Source of the DNA: Pterobdella sp. o SKG-2022
Taxonomy: Eukaryota; Annelida; Clitellata; Hirudinida; Piscicolidae
Direction of reading: 5' to 3'
Assembly (NCBI GenBank): GCA_964035795.1
Contig: OZ038322.1
Coordinates: 1,213,281-1,277,280 of the forward strand
Length of the DNA stretch: 64,000 nt
This document shows, in pieces, positions 1-12,916 of this stretch; within the stretch, counting starts at the first letter, position 1, and the number at the start of each line of letters is the position of its first letter. A program made the position numbers and the translations under genes. Under the pieces are notes generated by a model. That model was given only the letters and a program-made list of their open reading frames with translations. It was not told where the DNA came from and did not search any database.

Positions 1-1
1 T

Positions 2-3000
2 GAGAATTCAGAGTTTTTAAAGAATTCTGGTGAACCTCTTAGAGAATGCCATTTACCATTCCTTTTGAAAGTTTTATCAATAGAAAAATCTCTGTCAATT
101 CAAATTCATCCCAATAAGGTGGCTGTTTTTTTTTTGGTTTTTTTTTTTATTTAAATATTTATGTGCATATAGACAGAAGCAGGTTTTTTGCACAGCAAAG
201 ACTCTAAAAATTATCCTGATAACAACCATAAGCCTGAAATGACCATAGCTCTCACTCCATTCGAGGCCTTGTGTTCGTTCAAACCTTTGCCACAAATACT
301 CGAGCATATCAGGGGTTTAACTATTCATCATAATGATATTTTTATACAAATATTGACAAGTAATACTAAATTTATTGTTTTTGCTTCTACAGAAGTTGAA
401 GAACTAAAAATGTTGGTGACAAAAACTTTTGAAAGTATAGAAAATATTAATGTTGAACTTAAAAATGAACAACATCTCAAGAACTTTTTCACAAATTTGA
501 TGAATTCTGACCCTCAAACAGTAGCCAACTTGGCTAACAAACTATACCAAAGAATTCAAAATAATGGTTTGGCTCTTTAATTTTGATAAGTAATCAATTC
601 CAAAAACTATTTTCAATGAGAAGATTTATTGATACTTCAACATAAAAATGACTTACACCCAATAACCCTCAAACTCTCAGTCTGCATGCACATTTTTACA
701 CAGACCACAATGACCCATCTTTGGCCTTATTCAAGCGCTTGATGGAGCAGCATCCAGAAGATGTGGGCTGCTTTTGTGCCTTCTTTCTCAATCACATCAC
801 CCTGCAACCTGGGCAGTCCCTCTTTCTTCGCTCCAACCTCCCTCATGCTTACATCTCTGGAGGTGCATTCAACTTTTTGATGTTTATATGACTGTTCTGG
901 TTAAGTGAGATATGAATAGATTCGATTGTTATCTTTTCCTGCTTTTTGAATTATTTCTCAAAATATAAAATATATTTGAAGTGAATTAAAGTTGTATAAG
1001 ATTCACACTAGTTGTTAACTTCATCACTGCATGAAGATATTTCACTTTTAATTTCTATTATGCTCTGAAGGCAACTTGTAACTCAATAAGCACAACATCA
1101 GTCCATTGAGTAGTCATCATTATTTCATACAAGGCTTCTTGTGAGACAATCTCACATTATCAAGTATGTATATATGATAAATACCAAGCTTTTAAATTCT
1201 TTTTCATCTCCACTATATTGCTATTGCCCAGGTCAACTTTATATGCCAAAGTTTTTTTTCCATTTCATCCTCCTTATAACCATTTTCCCTTTTGAAGTAC
1301 CAATCTCTTTTGCAACTATATATATATATAATTAATTTTTCGTCTTTAGACATAATCACAGTTAACAATGAGTCCCAATAATTCCTCGATACGCATCTTT
1401 ATCGTTTTTTGCAACTAATCATTAAATAATATAATGTAACTTTGATCTATACGTTAAAGCGCTTTTTATGCACCTTAGTACTTATATAACGTTTTTCTGT
1501 ATAGATCAAATCGCTGGCTACAAATTTAATGTAGTGGAAAACACTGCGGGACAAGTGCTAATTATTGACCTAACACGGCATTGGATCCTGGTGGGCCAGG
1601 AAACTATTACCATTCATATAATATAGATATGTTCTGTTTGAGTTCACCATGGTAATTTCCTTGAGTTTGTGTTGGTTTCAACTCTGATAATTGAGGCATC
1701 GTGGTTATCATTATCACCTTGTTGGACCAACTATCGGCACCTGTTACACAATGTGTTCACGCCGTCTAACCTCTTACAAATGAAATTATAAAGACGATAA
1801 ATTATGAAAAGAACTAATTTGATTTATAATTATTTTTCATGAACCAAGGTTTTTTCATGCACAATTCCGCACCACAGTCGGAACTGCGCTTAGGCAAGCT
1901 GCCGATTAATTTTTTTAAAATGTTTTAATATCTCAACTTGTCTGACCATATTGATATTGATCAATCTTTTCAGCCGAGAACGCCAAATTTTTTCAATCGG
2001 ATCCTTATAAATATAAAACCATTTGTTCAGTCAAGTGTTGTGTATAACTAAGACCTCTTTCATCATACTTCAGATGGGTTGAACTTCTCACAATTCGTTT
2101 TCACTGCACCTCATTGGTGCTCGCATTCATCAGCTGCTCACAGTATACTCAACTTCAGCAGCTCGATGGTATGGCTTCCACAGTCCTTCATTATTGACTT
2201 CATCTTTAAACTTTGTTTTTTTCGTTCTCATGCACCTCAAACCACTGTGTTAACTATAACTTAATATATTAAACTATTTGTGTAATCAGTTTGACAAATT
2301 CATTTAAAATGAAGCGCTAAAAGAAGTCTAGCGGTGGAAACTTCTTTTACCTGCCTGTATCTCACATTAGACTAATTACTCACAAGATCTGGGTTCGATT
2401 CCTTGTCTGACGCTCTGTGAACACCTGCTTCTTAGTGTTCATATACATTCAGTTTAACATTCTTTTGATTCGCAATATATCACTACCTCGCGCATATCAT
2501 TATACGCATTACATCACTTTCAATTAATCTCACTATTACAAATTCATCACTATATTTTCATCACTATTGTTATTATTGTTAATGTATTTGAACCCCGCTT
2601 GGTTATACAAGCTGGTATTGTTTACGTGTGTGGTTAATTGAAGACATGCATCAATCTGCAACAGCTCCGCGTGTTTTAAATACCAACATTTATCTCCCAC
2701 ATTTAACTGTAGTTTATAATCTATTTAATTTATTAATAATTTTCAAGTTTTTAAACTAAATTAAATATGAAAAAATAAAGGTAAATGATATATATACATT
2801 TGCTTAATTAACAACTTCTGCAAACCGCTGTCGGCATGTTCAAATGCCTCAGCATACGTTTTTTTAACCTCTGCGCATTCCTTCCAGCAAATGGATTACA
2901 CTCTTCTAATACAAGTCTCATGTTGCAATTCTTTCTCTAGTTCAGTCTTTCAGTTTCCTTTTCTGATATCTAGTATGCTAAATATAAACTCTGAAGATAG

Positions 3001-4442
3001 AAGTTCATACAATCACTTCTTGAAAATGTAAAGTTTATCAACTAGTTTTTAATTAGTGGTGGCATCAAGAGCACCAAGGATATTGATCAGGTGTTGGCAT
3101 GTCTCACGATGTTTGCAGTGGAAAACGTGACAGAATCATGACAAATGCTCCAAATGAATCACCTTCATCTTTAAATCTGCACTCACATACTCCAGCATAC
3201 GGACAACTGCACACAATGTTGATAAGCTCGCAAAGTTATATTAGTTTCATTGTGGCTTTATAAGCACCATTTGTTGAGAACATTTATTTTTAGCTGCAAA
3301 TAATTTAAAAATGTATTTTCGTTCTTATTGGCACGATGCACTTCATTTCGAGTATGTAAACAACATCCGGCATGGTCGTGCATACATTTCAAGTACCTCC
3401 TTTGATCACATATCGACCAAGTCTCATCATTCTCACATATTCTCATTTTTTCGTCTATGTAAACATTTCTGTGTTTTATTACCAGTTGTTACAAGCACCA
3501 GGCAACCCATCATTCCACTTCCTTCATTGTATATTGTTTGAAACTATACAATACAATATAATACAAATGTATAACGTGTTTAAGTAGGACAGATCAACCC
3601 TTGGTAAAGGAAAACGGGCTATAAAAAAGGATTTGATTGATTGATTGAGATCCTGGCTATGCAACCAAAAAATTGGCTAGCCACCTTGCAACTGCACATT
3701 CATCAAGATATCATTCAATCATCCATCATGAATGATAATGAATCCTATGTTAAAATCGTTTAATACAATCTTAAAATATCATTAAGGTTGTTTTATAAAA
3801 TTATTTTAAGTAGTTTAGCTATAAGTGGTTTTACAAACATGCTATTCAAACAATGATAAGCATCAATCCTATCGACCCCCCAAAGACTGCATTGAATGCA
3901 TGGCGTGCTCAGACAACGTGATCAGGGCAGGCTTGACAGGAAAGTTTAGGGACGTGGAAACTCTTTGTCGCCTGGTTGACTACACGCCAATGACTCCTTC
4001 TCAAGTCTTGTTCTCTCCTTCTGCAGGCACCCACCCTGCCATCCTCACCTACAACCCTCCCGTCCCTGAGTTTGCTGTCGATAAGATACAGGTCTGTTTT
4101 GTTGATGGTATGCTGAATATGAAATAAAAATATTTGAATTTTTAAAGTTTCCATCGATCTTACAATTCATCGCAGATCTCAAGCTCTTTCGAGTCCTTCG
4201 TGCTGCCGAAAGTTCATGGTCCCAGCATCCTTCTTGTCATCAGAGGCCGTGTCCAAATCAAATCAGAAGAGAAAGAAATGGTGGTTTCAAGAGGAAAATC
4301 TATTTTAGTTGTATCAGGGTCAGAAGTGGCGCTATCCTCAGTGGCCGCAGAAACCAATGGCGTCTCGGAACATAAGACTGCCAATAGGGATGATGATGAT
4401 GTTATTCTCATCTTCAGAGCATATGCTGCTCAGGGATGTTGA
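2..4442 (+). CDS. MPI: Mannose-6-phosphate isomerase, 5'-partial, 5 exons visible
   Basis: Type I zinc-dependent phosphomannose isomerase; interconverts mannose-6-phosphate and fructose-6-phosphate in the cytosol, supplying GDP-mannose for glycosylation. Exons read from the sequence: 2-118, 173-566, 704-862, 3886-4091, 4176-4442 (stop TGA). All junctions are GT-AG and keep phase. The four zinc ligands of the family are visible: Gln and His in LSIQIHPNK (exon 1), Glu in NHKPEM (exon 2), His in LPHAY (exon 3). The conserved substrate-site Arg is in VIRAGLTGKF (exon 4). About 380 codons are present; roughly the first 75 residues of the family lie upstream of the window. Introns 1, 2 and 4 are 54-137 bp; intron 3 is 3.0 kb and carries two decayed SINE copies and a LINE 3' tail. 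No frame disruption, so it looks functional. Confidence 0.96.
1480..1600 (-). mobile_element. Decayed tRNA-derived SINE, copy 1 (MPI intron 3)
   Basis: Minus-strand copy of the SINE described at 47604-47765. The body block (GCTACAAATTTAATGTAG) is recognisable, but the tRNA-like head has lost much of its B box. Confidence 0.6.
2350..2445 (+). mobile_element. Decayed tRNA-derived SINE, copy 2 (MPI intron 3)
   Basis: Head only: anticodon-arm block TTAGACTAATTA and an intact B-box-like GGTTCGATTCC are present, followed by a diverged body. Confidence 0.6.
3575..3650 (+). mobile_element. LINE 3' tail fragment with TTGA repeats
   Basis: GGCTATAAA followed by AAGG and tandem TTGATTGA units. The same GGCTATAAAGAAGG...TTGATT ending closes the LINE at 34391-34990, so this is a dead-on-arrival 3' end of that family inside MPI intron 3. 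Confidence 0.55.
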
Positions 4443-5780
4443 GCAAGAGAATTTATCAACAAAAGTTATTTTGGAATACTTTGGTTTATATGTTTTGATT
4501 GTAACTTATTTATCTACCATACGTGTACTTGAGATTTTCATGTCCTAGTTCACCCATTCCATCTGGTACATCTAAAAATAGTTGTGTGTTGAGGTTATTT
4601 GCCTCTGAAAATTATTGCTTTGTTGTCGGTAGATTAATTTTTGATTTTTTACGTTATTACTTTTGAGAATGTCTGTTTAATTTATTTTGAAATTTTTTGT
4701 CTTCATGTTTGTAAAAGGCATAACCACCATAACACTCCTTTAAGCTACCGCAAACTCATGTTTTCTTGAATATTCAAAATTTAAAATCCAGCTTTATTCA
4801 TTAAATCTTTTTGAAGCAAATATTTTTGGTGATTTATTCAGGTAGTAGATGGAATTTTATTAAATGAGAATATGAGGGATGGAGGAGCAAATAAATGTAA
4901 AAGTGGTGTGGATCTGCCATCCCTCCATACAATTTAAAGCCAGAGAATATTGTAGGTCAAGAATAGTGTAAAAGGATTTTTAATAAATTAGTTTCAATAC
5001 AAAATATAAAATTTTAATACATTTAAACAGAAAAGAATATAAGAATTTATAATACATTTGAGTGGAAAGATTAAATAGGTCGTTGGTGGTATGAAAACTG
5101 AGATGCAAAATTAGATAATTCTATGTAACTACTATAAGATGGGCAACCTCAGCAAATTATTGACCAGTGGTTTTGAGCTAGATGAAAGTGATAAATATTA
5201 TTGTATAAGAGAATAACGACCAGAAATCATAGTGGGGATGTTGTAATGAGGTGCGATACAAACTGCAGGATGCAGATAGAGTAGAGTGCTGTGAGTAGTA
5301 TAACATTGAGTAACTTTGATTTTTAACTAAATTTATATCAACAATCTACAACTTGAATATATAGAGAACTCAAGATACAAATTTACATTTGAAATCATAA
5401 ATAGTGAAAGAACAAACAATACATTAAACAATTAGAAACTTCACAGTGAAACTCGTCTTCAGGTTAAGAACTACAAAACTATAACAAGTAAAATCTTTTG
5501 AGTTATGAACATGATCAAAAAACAATTATTTGCACACAAACAAAAATGCTAACAACGTCGATAACATAAAAACTCCTACAAACAAAACGTCAATTTGATT
5601 ATAGTGGCATGAAAGAATAGGTTTGAGAACCACGTGGAAAACATATACAATAAAACAAGAGCACCTTCAACAGGTCTCACCGAATACTTGTAACATCATC
5701 ATCATAGTTAACAGTTCCACCAACAAACCACCCTTAAAAACATCAACTAAATCTTCAAAGGAAAGATGGACTCACAAAGC
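4443..5780. other. Intergenic, MPI to SH2 adaptor (convergent 3' ends)
   Basis: AT-rich. The only structure noted is one TATAGTGGCAT hairpin module at 5597-5633. No supported gene. Confidence 0.6.
5597..5633 (+). repeat. TATAGTGGCAT hairpin module, copy 1
   Basis: GATTATAGTGGCAT head and terminal ACCAC are kept; the middle is diverged. Member of the dispersed 38-bp family also found at 22778, 25365, 26191, 33011, 41075 and 55865. Confidence 0.5.
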
Positions 5781-8700
5781 TCACAAGAAATCCTGAGACA
5801 CAGGGTACAAGAGTGATATGTGCTCAGCCCCTTTGATGGGCAGTTTGCTTTGTGAATAATGGTGCACCATCTGTGGGATGGACTGAAAAGGCTGGCTGAA
5901 CTGGCCCAAGATGTACTGGGTGCTCTTGTTGGGTGTCTTGCATGCTACAATCTTCATGTGCATGAAGCCCTTGCTGCTTCTGTGTGTGTATGTGAGTGTG
6001 CATGAGTGGGATATAAGCACATGAAAACGGCAGATCCTTTAAAGCAGCAGCAATAAAAAAAAGAACATGCCACAAAAAAGATTTGCTTGACTGATTAAAC
6101 TGAAACCCAACACATGCGTCACACCTCCATGCAATAGACCCCACCACACCAAAACACCACAAAGACATGGAACCAACTTGACAGATAATGAATAGTCTGA
6201 CTGGTTGCTCTCACTCGTCCTCACCAAGTAACTGCCTTCTCTAAGACTCCTCAACAATTCCTCTGCCTGTGTGCGACTGATCAGGCCATGGTACCAGCTA
6301 ATTGATGTTGTTATAATGCATATATTTTTATGATCAGTACTATCAAGGTTGTTGATTTTATATTATATTTTTTTTAGTGATAAGTTTAAAAATATTTGAA
6401 ATAGCTACCCAAAAAATAATTATATTTGGAGTAAAGCCCTGAAATAAAAATAAACATCAATCAAAACAATCAGTGAATTGTGGGATGTCCAAAGGGGTTC
6501 TCACAACATCCCAAATAACGATAATAAAAATAACAACAATAAAAATATAGAAAATTATAACCATTGTGATTCAAGAGGTGCCTTGATGTCGAAGGTGACA
6601 GCATTGCTCGAGGTGGTGTGAATGGCCTTCTTCATGCCTGCATTCAGCTTGCTCACTTCTGGCTGTCTGTCTGGCTTGGCGTTCACTGTCGGCAAGTTGC
6701 ATTGGTTTGAAAGCAATTGATAAGTTGAATGCGGATTCGAATGATTTGAGTGATCAAGCTTTGATCAGCACTGTTGTGAACTTGATTGTCAAGTTCATTT
6801 AACAATCTTACTTTGCTCAAACTATTTTGTCAAGTTTTATACTTGTTTCATGAGAATACTTTACAAATTGTCAGTTCTGGAATAGTTTTTAGAATTTATT
6901 AAGCATATTCAACTTTTCTGTATAAAAACCTTGGCAATAGAGTTTATACAAAAGCTTTCAAAATCACTTCAACTCCGTTTAGCCCCCTCTAGAACCTTCA
7001 CTCTTGGCCCTGGCCAGCAAGTTCTTGATCTTCTGGTCCCATGGCACATCATACTCATCACCACTCCTTGGGTCATCTTGCCTTGTCGACCTCACCAGCT
7101 GTGGTGGGTTTGTGTAAATTTTGGGTTGTTGATTCTATTGATTTAACACTGGTTAGTTAATGGTCTATGTGAAATGTACCCGATCAATGCTTAAAATCGG
7201 TGGTCCCTTTGATCCAAATGATCAAAACTTGGTTTTTGAGCTTCATTTTTAGGACCTCGCTTGAGGACTTTGAAGAATATATTGAGAATAAACCTATTCA
7301 CTACCGATTTTTATTTTATTTTCGTGTATCAATACAGATATATATATATGAAAGTTATTTATATCACAGTCAAAGAATCTTCGAGTATTAAATACTTAAA
7401 ATGTATTATGTAAACTTGAAAGAAATTGGCTGTAATTTAATGAAATGCGGTATTTATAAAGCACTTTTCCTTATAGATCACAGTGCTTTCTACTACTTTA
7501 ATGTAGCGAAAACACACGGGTACTAATTGTTGGCCCACGCCGGATCGAACCCGGTAATAATTAGTCTAATGTTCTACAAGCTGAGCTATATGGACCTACA
7601 AAGACAATATTTATGAAGATTTTACACAAAGCGCATCAACATACAACTATCTGCAAATCACCTGCGGAGGTTGGGACGGTGGTGAAGGGATGCGAAAAGT
7701 GGCGGGAGTTTTAGCGTGCTTTTTGTCGTCTTTTGATTGCAGCTTGCTTTCTTTGTGAGATTTTTTTTCTGATTTTTTCTCTGACTTTTTTTCAAATTTT
7801 TTTTCAGCAATTTTAGCGCCATTTTTGTCACTTTTTGAAGGCGTTTTTGGTTGCAAAGGTGGAGGTGGGTGTTTTTGTTGTATCTTTTCAATCATTTGTT
7901 GATTTACATAATTGCAAGAAGGTGTTTCGTTGTTTAAAGATATCAAAGATCGGGATTTTGAACTGATATTGTCGTCATCAGCGTTTTTTTGATGAACCAA
8001 TTTTTGTATGTTGTAGTACTCTTCTTGAGCTTGAGTCCCGATTCCTAGACAACTTGAGCTCATCAGCCTACCATCCACTTTCTCTTGAGCAACCTTCTTT
8101 GTGCATCTACCTTTTTTTATCTCAATATTCATGTATGCTGCAACATTTCCTGTTTTCTGTTCCTTTGAATCAATATTTTGTGCAAAAACTGAAATGCTTT
8201 TTCTATCAATATTTTCACTAACAATATTATGTTTGTTATTTTTCTTGCTAGAGATTCTTTCGATTCCCTTCTGTGAAGCTCTGAACTTCCTTTCGATTTG
8301 GCGGGCATTTTTATCCCATGGGAGGTCATAGTCTCCACAAGGTCTTTCATCTTTGTTGTGTGGCTTCAAGTCCCAAGCTTGATCATAACCTGCCATCAAA
8401 TTCATCCCTTACACTATATAGGTGATTAGATTTTTCAAATTTTTATATATAAAATAAATGGTTCATTTTATAAATTATGTTCAAATAGAATCAATAATCC
8501 AGGCCAACTGTTGTCAACTGACTTACAGCAGTATGATCTAATAAGATCAAGATTAAAAAGTATTATATTATTTAATGTTATTTGTACCTTCTTGTCCTCT
8601 GTCATCCTTCTTTTCAGGGTTCAAATCCCAAGGCTTTTCATATTTTCCCTGAGTTCGAAAATCAGCATTATGTGAAGTTGGAGCAGCATTTTTTGAGTTT

Positions 8701-9487
8701 TTTTGGCTGACTGTTGGAGAAATTATAAAAAGTTATGTTAAAAAATTAAAAATAAACTTTAATTTGAAAAACTTAAATTAATCTCATAAATTTTTTTTAT
8801 ATTTTATATGAATTCTCAATTGATGTTTTTAAAGTTTAATTGCTATACAAAACATAAATAAAATGTCTCTGAAAAGTTAAATTTTTGTCATATATCTTAT
8901 ATATATTATATGATATTGTTTAAACAGTAATTTGAGTGATATTTACCTGGAAGAGCCTTGTTAAGAAAAAGTTGTATCTGTCCCTGAGTATTTGATAAGT
9001 CCCATGGCTGTTCATAATAGATGCCATCGAGATCTTCATCATGGCAGTGAGCTGGGTGCTTGTTGAAGTGATTGCCAGGATCTGAATCATCATTGCAATA
9101 TTTATTCTCTGTTTTGATTTTGTTAGGTGATAGTTGAGTTGAAGAAGTATCTTTGAGCTCCAAGTTTTTGTATATATGGTTTCTTGCAGCAGGCTTTGGA
9201 ACCTCTACACATTCTAAAGCAGAACTTTCAAAGAGCTTTTTTGCTGTTGAGAATCGTTCAATATTTTCAGATTTATTTCCTGAGTCATTATTGCCAAAAG
9301 AATTTTTGTTTTTGTACATATCAATAACTGATGATAAACACATTTTTGGAAGATTGAAAGTGGAAAATAAGTTGGCATCTTGCTCTTCTGAGGTAGAAAC
9401 GTCATCTTTTATTTCATATGGGTCGTTGTATTTAGCTTTCTCCCATGAGCTTTTATCAATTGTGTCAGTTTTTATCATGCCTAAATA
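5781..9487 (-). CDS. SHB: SHB/SHF-family SH2 adaptor protein
   Basis: Adaptor that couples phosphotyrosine signals through a C-terminal SH2 domain. Minus-strand exons, 5' to 3': about 8947-9478 or slightly upstream (first visible ATG at 9478), 8588-8710, 7662-8389, 6996-7098, 6562-6685, 6174-6297 and a last exon from about 5980 to the stop at 5781. Junctions keep phase except the last one, whose exact acceptor I could not settle. SH2 begins WYHGLISR, has the FLVR-type motif YLVRTSE with its phosphotyrosine-binding Arg, and continues GFMHMK, VLGQ-like YILGQF and KLPIKGAEHISLLYPV, which is the SHB/SHD/SHE/SHF signature. The N-terminal half is low-complexity, Lys-rich, and carries five Y-x-x-P/A-W-D motifs (YEQPWD, YEKPWD, YDQAWD, YDLPWD, YDVPWD), likely phosphotyrosine sites. 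About 645 codons are visible. It lies head to head with USP46; 5' non-coding exons may lie at 9490-9900. Confidence 0.9.
7442..7600 (-). mobile_element. tRNA-derived SINE, copy 3 (SH2 adaptor intron)
   Basis: Nearly full-length minus-strand copy: A-box-like AGCTCAGCTTG region, B box readable as CCGGGTTCGATCCGG, body block GCTACATTAAAG and a 3' end in GGTATTTATAAAG orientation. It sits in the intron 7099-7661. Confidence 0.75.
8502..8548 (+). repeat. Nested double-hairpin repeat, copy 1 (diverged)
   Basis: Keeps ACAGCAGTATGATCTAAT and a mutated left arm AACTGTTGTCAA. It lies in the intron between two SH2-adaptor exons. Confidence 0.45.
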
Positions 9488-9904
9488 GTTTTTTCAGTTT
9501 TATCCTATTCATAAAAATTTTTATTAAAAATTTTACGTCGTAAAAGTTATCCTGCAATAACAAAATAAATTATTTTAGACATAATTAAAATTCATAAAAC
9601 ATGATTTACATTTATTAAACAAAATGACAAAATTGGGATTTAAGTTTTACTGAAAATATTTCTTGGCTTGTAGTCATTTATCAAGTAGATTGTTTTGAAA
9701 ATATAAACCTGAAAATCTCAATGAAATGTAGTAACGACTGATTTCAAATTTGTATGGTATGTTTTTGACATTAATAAACCTTATAAGTAATGTATAGGAT
9801 TTTTAAAGTAAAGTTTGTTAACAGAAAAACAAAATGTATAAGTTAAAGTCATTTAGATTCTTTTTGGGTTTTCATATTTCAAGTGACACACACAAATTTT
9901 CAAT
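9488..9904. promoter_or_regulatory. Putative divergent promoter region, SH2 adaptor / USP46
   Basis: About 420 bp of AT-rich DNA separates the first visible coding exons of two genes transcribed away from each other. Initiating exons of both may lie here; I could not identify a start codon exon for USP46. Promoter function is inferred from layout only. Confidence 0.35.
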
Positions 9905-12900
9905 TAAAGGGTCCCAATATTTCTCAACTCGAGAGGGAGTTAGGGGCAGGTCAATTCGCAATAAACGAACATTTCATCGGGCTTGTAAATGTCGGTTAAT
10001 ATAATATACATTGTAATAATTGTAAATATAAATTTTTATTATATTTACAGTTTGGAAATACGTGTTACTGCAACTCAGTGTTGCAAGCTTTATATTTTTG
10101 CAAACCTTTTCGGGACATGGTGCTGGCATACAAACAACAGACAAAAAATCAGAAAAAAGAAACATTGTTAACTTGTCTAGCCGATTTATTCCATTCTATA
10201 GCTATTCAGAAGAAAAAAGTTGGATCAATCCCACCTAAAAAATTCATTCAAAAACTTAGAAAAGAAAATGGTAAGAAATATATAATACCTTAAACTCACA
10301 CTCTTTCTCAATTAATTTTGATTATTTCATAACTATTCATTCAATTGATAATTCACTAAACACTTGCAGTGAGTTTTGACAACTACATGCAACATGATGC
10401 TCATGAGTTTTTGAATTATCTGCTGAACACCATTGCTGATATTCTGCAAGGTAAGTCATCAAGGCTTATTACTTTTTCAATGAAATATTTGTTTTTAATG
10501 AAAGAATATATGAATAAAGGAGATACTTATTTAAAAAAAACAAATTTTATACTAATATTTGTTATTTAATTGTTTTATTTATTACAGTTGAAAAGCAAAA
10601 ACCTCCAAAAAATATCAGTCTAACTTCAGCAGCCATCCAAAATAACAGCACACCGAACCAAACACCTCCCTTAAAACCTGAACCTACATGGATCCACGAT
10701 ATTTTCCAGGGCACCTTCACCAGTGAAACACGATGTCTCAACTGCGAAACTGTTAGTTTAAAATGTTTGAATTTTCAAAATATTAACTTGATATAATGCA
10801 AAAATTCAGTTTATATAGTGATATATGCTATATGTGCTTGCTAAAAATCAAATTTATGGCAAAAGGTTGAAGCACAGATGCTAGTTGTAGACCTGACATA
10901 GCATCAAATCTCTTGTGAATAATCAGTTCACTGCTTTACTGCTTGAGCTGTGTAGACCAGCAACAATTTTCAAAATTAGAAATTTTATAATTTTTATTCA
11001 ATTTTACAAAATAATTAGTGTAATGTTGCATGTATAGGAGCAATGATAAGATGTAAAATCTGCAGGTGAGGAGTCGTGAGGAGGATTTTTTAGACTTATC
11101 TATCGAAGTTGAGCAAAATACTTCAATAACACATTGCCTCCAAGCATTCAGCAACACTGAAACCCTGTCGAGTGAGTCCAAGTATTACTGTGAAGTTTGC
11201 TGCTCCAAACAAGAAGCTCAAAAGAGGTCCTTTGCTTTTTATTATCATTTTTATAGCGCTACTTTCACCATTGATTCATTATTCATCATGAAAATAAAAT
11301 ACAGATAATCACTAGAATTTTGTTTATAGTCAGTTTACTTCCAACAGTTGTAAGGCTTTTGACAGATTGAACAATAGTTTTTAAAACTATTTGGAGAGTG
11401 TAGGCAAAAGTTTATGTAATATATTTGCAATAAAAGTGACGTAAAATAAGATGAAACTTGGATATAGCATATACTTATATAATTCTCAAATATAAAATAC
11501 AAAAAATCTCATTTTTAACCAATCGAATTCCTTTTTCACTCCATCTCTCAACAAAGGTAATGAAAATATTAATATTTCAATTTACATAGTACCACTAAAA
11601 TTTAAATAAAAAGCTCTCTACAATATTTTGATCATCCAACCCACAAGGATGAGGGTGAAAAAGCTGCCCCATGTGTTGGCTCTTCATCTTAAGCGATTCA
11701 AGCTGGAGCACCCAAACAGGTCAATCAAGCTCTCATACAGGGTTGTCTTCCCTCTCGAACTACGCCTCTTCAACACAGTCTGTTGTCTTTGTTTGGTTTT
11801 CAGTGGATTTCATAAATTGTATGCTATTCTTAGTGTGCTATGTATTGAGATGAGCTAGGCAGACTGCTGTCAACCCCAGCTACTGGGGCATGTACAGCAG
11901 TATAATCTAATTAGATAAATTTTATCACACCACTTGGTCTGTTTCAGTCTTTCCACAAAACAGTAACTTCACAAATCTTGTGGCTCCATTAGCATTATTC
12001 AATATGCTGTTCATAAAAAATTTTGATGTTTGGTTAGTTTTCGTTAATGGATCATGACACCCTTATAGCTAGACAGAAATCTTTCACAAAAGGATGAATG
12101 CAATGGTTTTAAATGGGTTTCACCCCACTATACTGAGGGTGGTTAGATAAAATCGTTGAAGGAATTCGAAAATAATACATTCAATATAGGTAAATTCTAG
12201 TAACCTTCACATAACTATACACCACTTTACAAACAACAACGACACACCAACACACAGTCTGATGACGCAAGCAACCCTGACCGCATGTACGACTTGATCT
12301 CAGTGGTGATCCACTGTGGCAGTGGTCTGTCCAGAGGCCACTACATCAGCATCGTCAAAAGCCATGGACTCTGGCTGCTCTTCGATGATGACATCGTTGA
12401 TGTGAGTGATCAATAATAATGATTTGCTGCTTAATAATGATAATATTTAAATGACTACATCAGATGTCTCAAACAATATTAAGTAAGTATAGATAATTTT
12501 TATGCGCCTCTCGCATCGTTCAGAGGCGCTAATAATAATAATAATATAGGAACTTAGAGATATTCAACCCAGTGAGTTTCAAGATAAAATGTTATAAGGC
12601 ATGTAGGCTCAAATGTTTCCATGAGTTGACCATCAGGTCACTAGAAGACATTAGCTTTATAATTCAAATTAATTAAGTCAGGCTTTTTAAAAACTATCAG
12701 TACAGAAAGAATTATCGGAGTTTTTTTTGTAGTTTGAATTTAATTATTTTGGTTAAAAATTTATAAGAACTGTTATAATCAAAATTATGAACAAAATCCA
12801 ACATTTTGGTGCAGAAAATTGAAGCTTCTGCCATCGAAGAGTTTTACGGCCTGGCCTCAGACCAGCAGAAAACATCAGAGTCTGGATACATCCTCTTCTA

Positions 12901-12916
12901 CCAATCGAGAGAATAA
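9905..12916 (+). CDS. USP46: Ubiquitin carboxyl-terminal hydrolase, USP12/USP46 type
   Basis: Cysteine deubiquitinase; the vertebrate USP12/46 enzymes act with WDR48/UAF1 and WDR20. Exons: about 9905-9990, 10051-10270, 10370-10450, 10588-10751, 11066-11226, 11648-11777, 12258-12401, 12815-12916 (stop TAA). All junctions are GT-AG and in phase. Catalytic Cys lies in FGNTCYCNS at the start of exon 2; the His box is [12 protein letters not shown] and WLLFDDDIV follows; the C-terminus [11 protein letters not shown] is typical. Two CxxC pairs (CLNC, CEVC) form the family's zinc finger. About 360 codons are visible against 366 in human USP46, so only the first dozen or so codons are unassigned. Intron 4 holds a decayed SINE and intron 6 a nested hairpin repeat. 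USP12 and USP46 cannot be told apart here; an invertebrate usually has one. Confidence 0.96.
10850..10970 (-). mobile_element. Decayed tRNA-derived SINE, copy 4 (USP46 intron)
   Basis: On the minus strand GGTCTACACAGCTCAAG resembles the A-box end and a TTGATGCTATGTCAGG stretch the B-box end of the local SINE. Strongly diverged. Confidence 0.4.
11856..11916 (+). repeat. Nested double-hairpin repeat, copy 2 (best preserved)
   Basis: Outer arms ACTGCTGT (11863-11870) and ACAGCAGT (11894-11901) are perfectly complementary, and an inner CCCAG/CTGGG hairpin lies between them. TATAATCT and then AATTAGAT follow. Located in USP46 intron 6. Confidence 0.7.
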
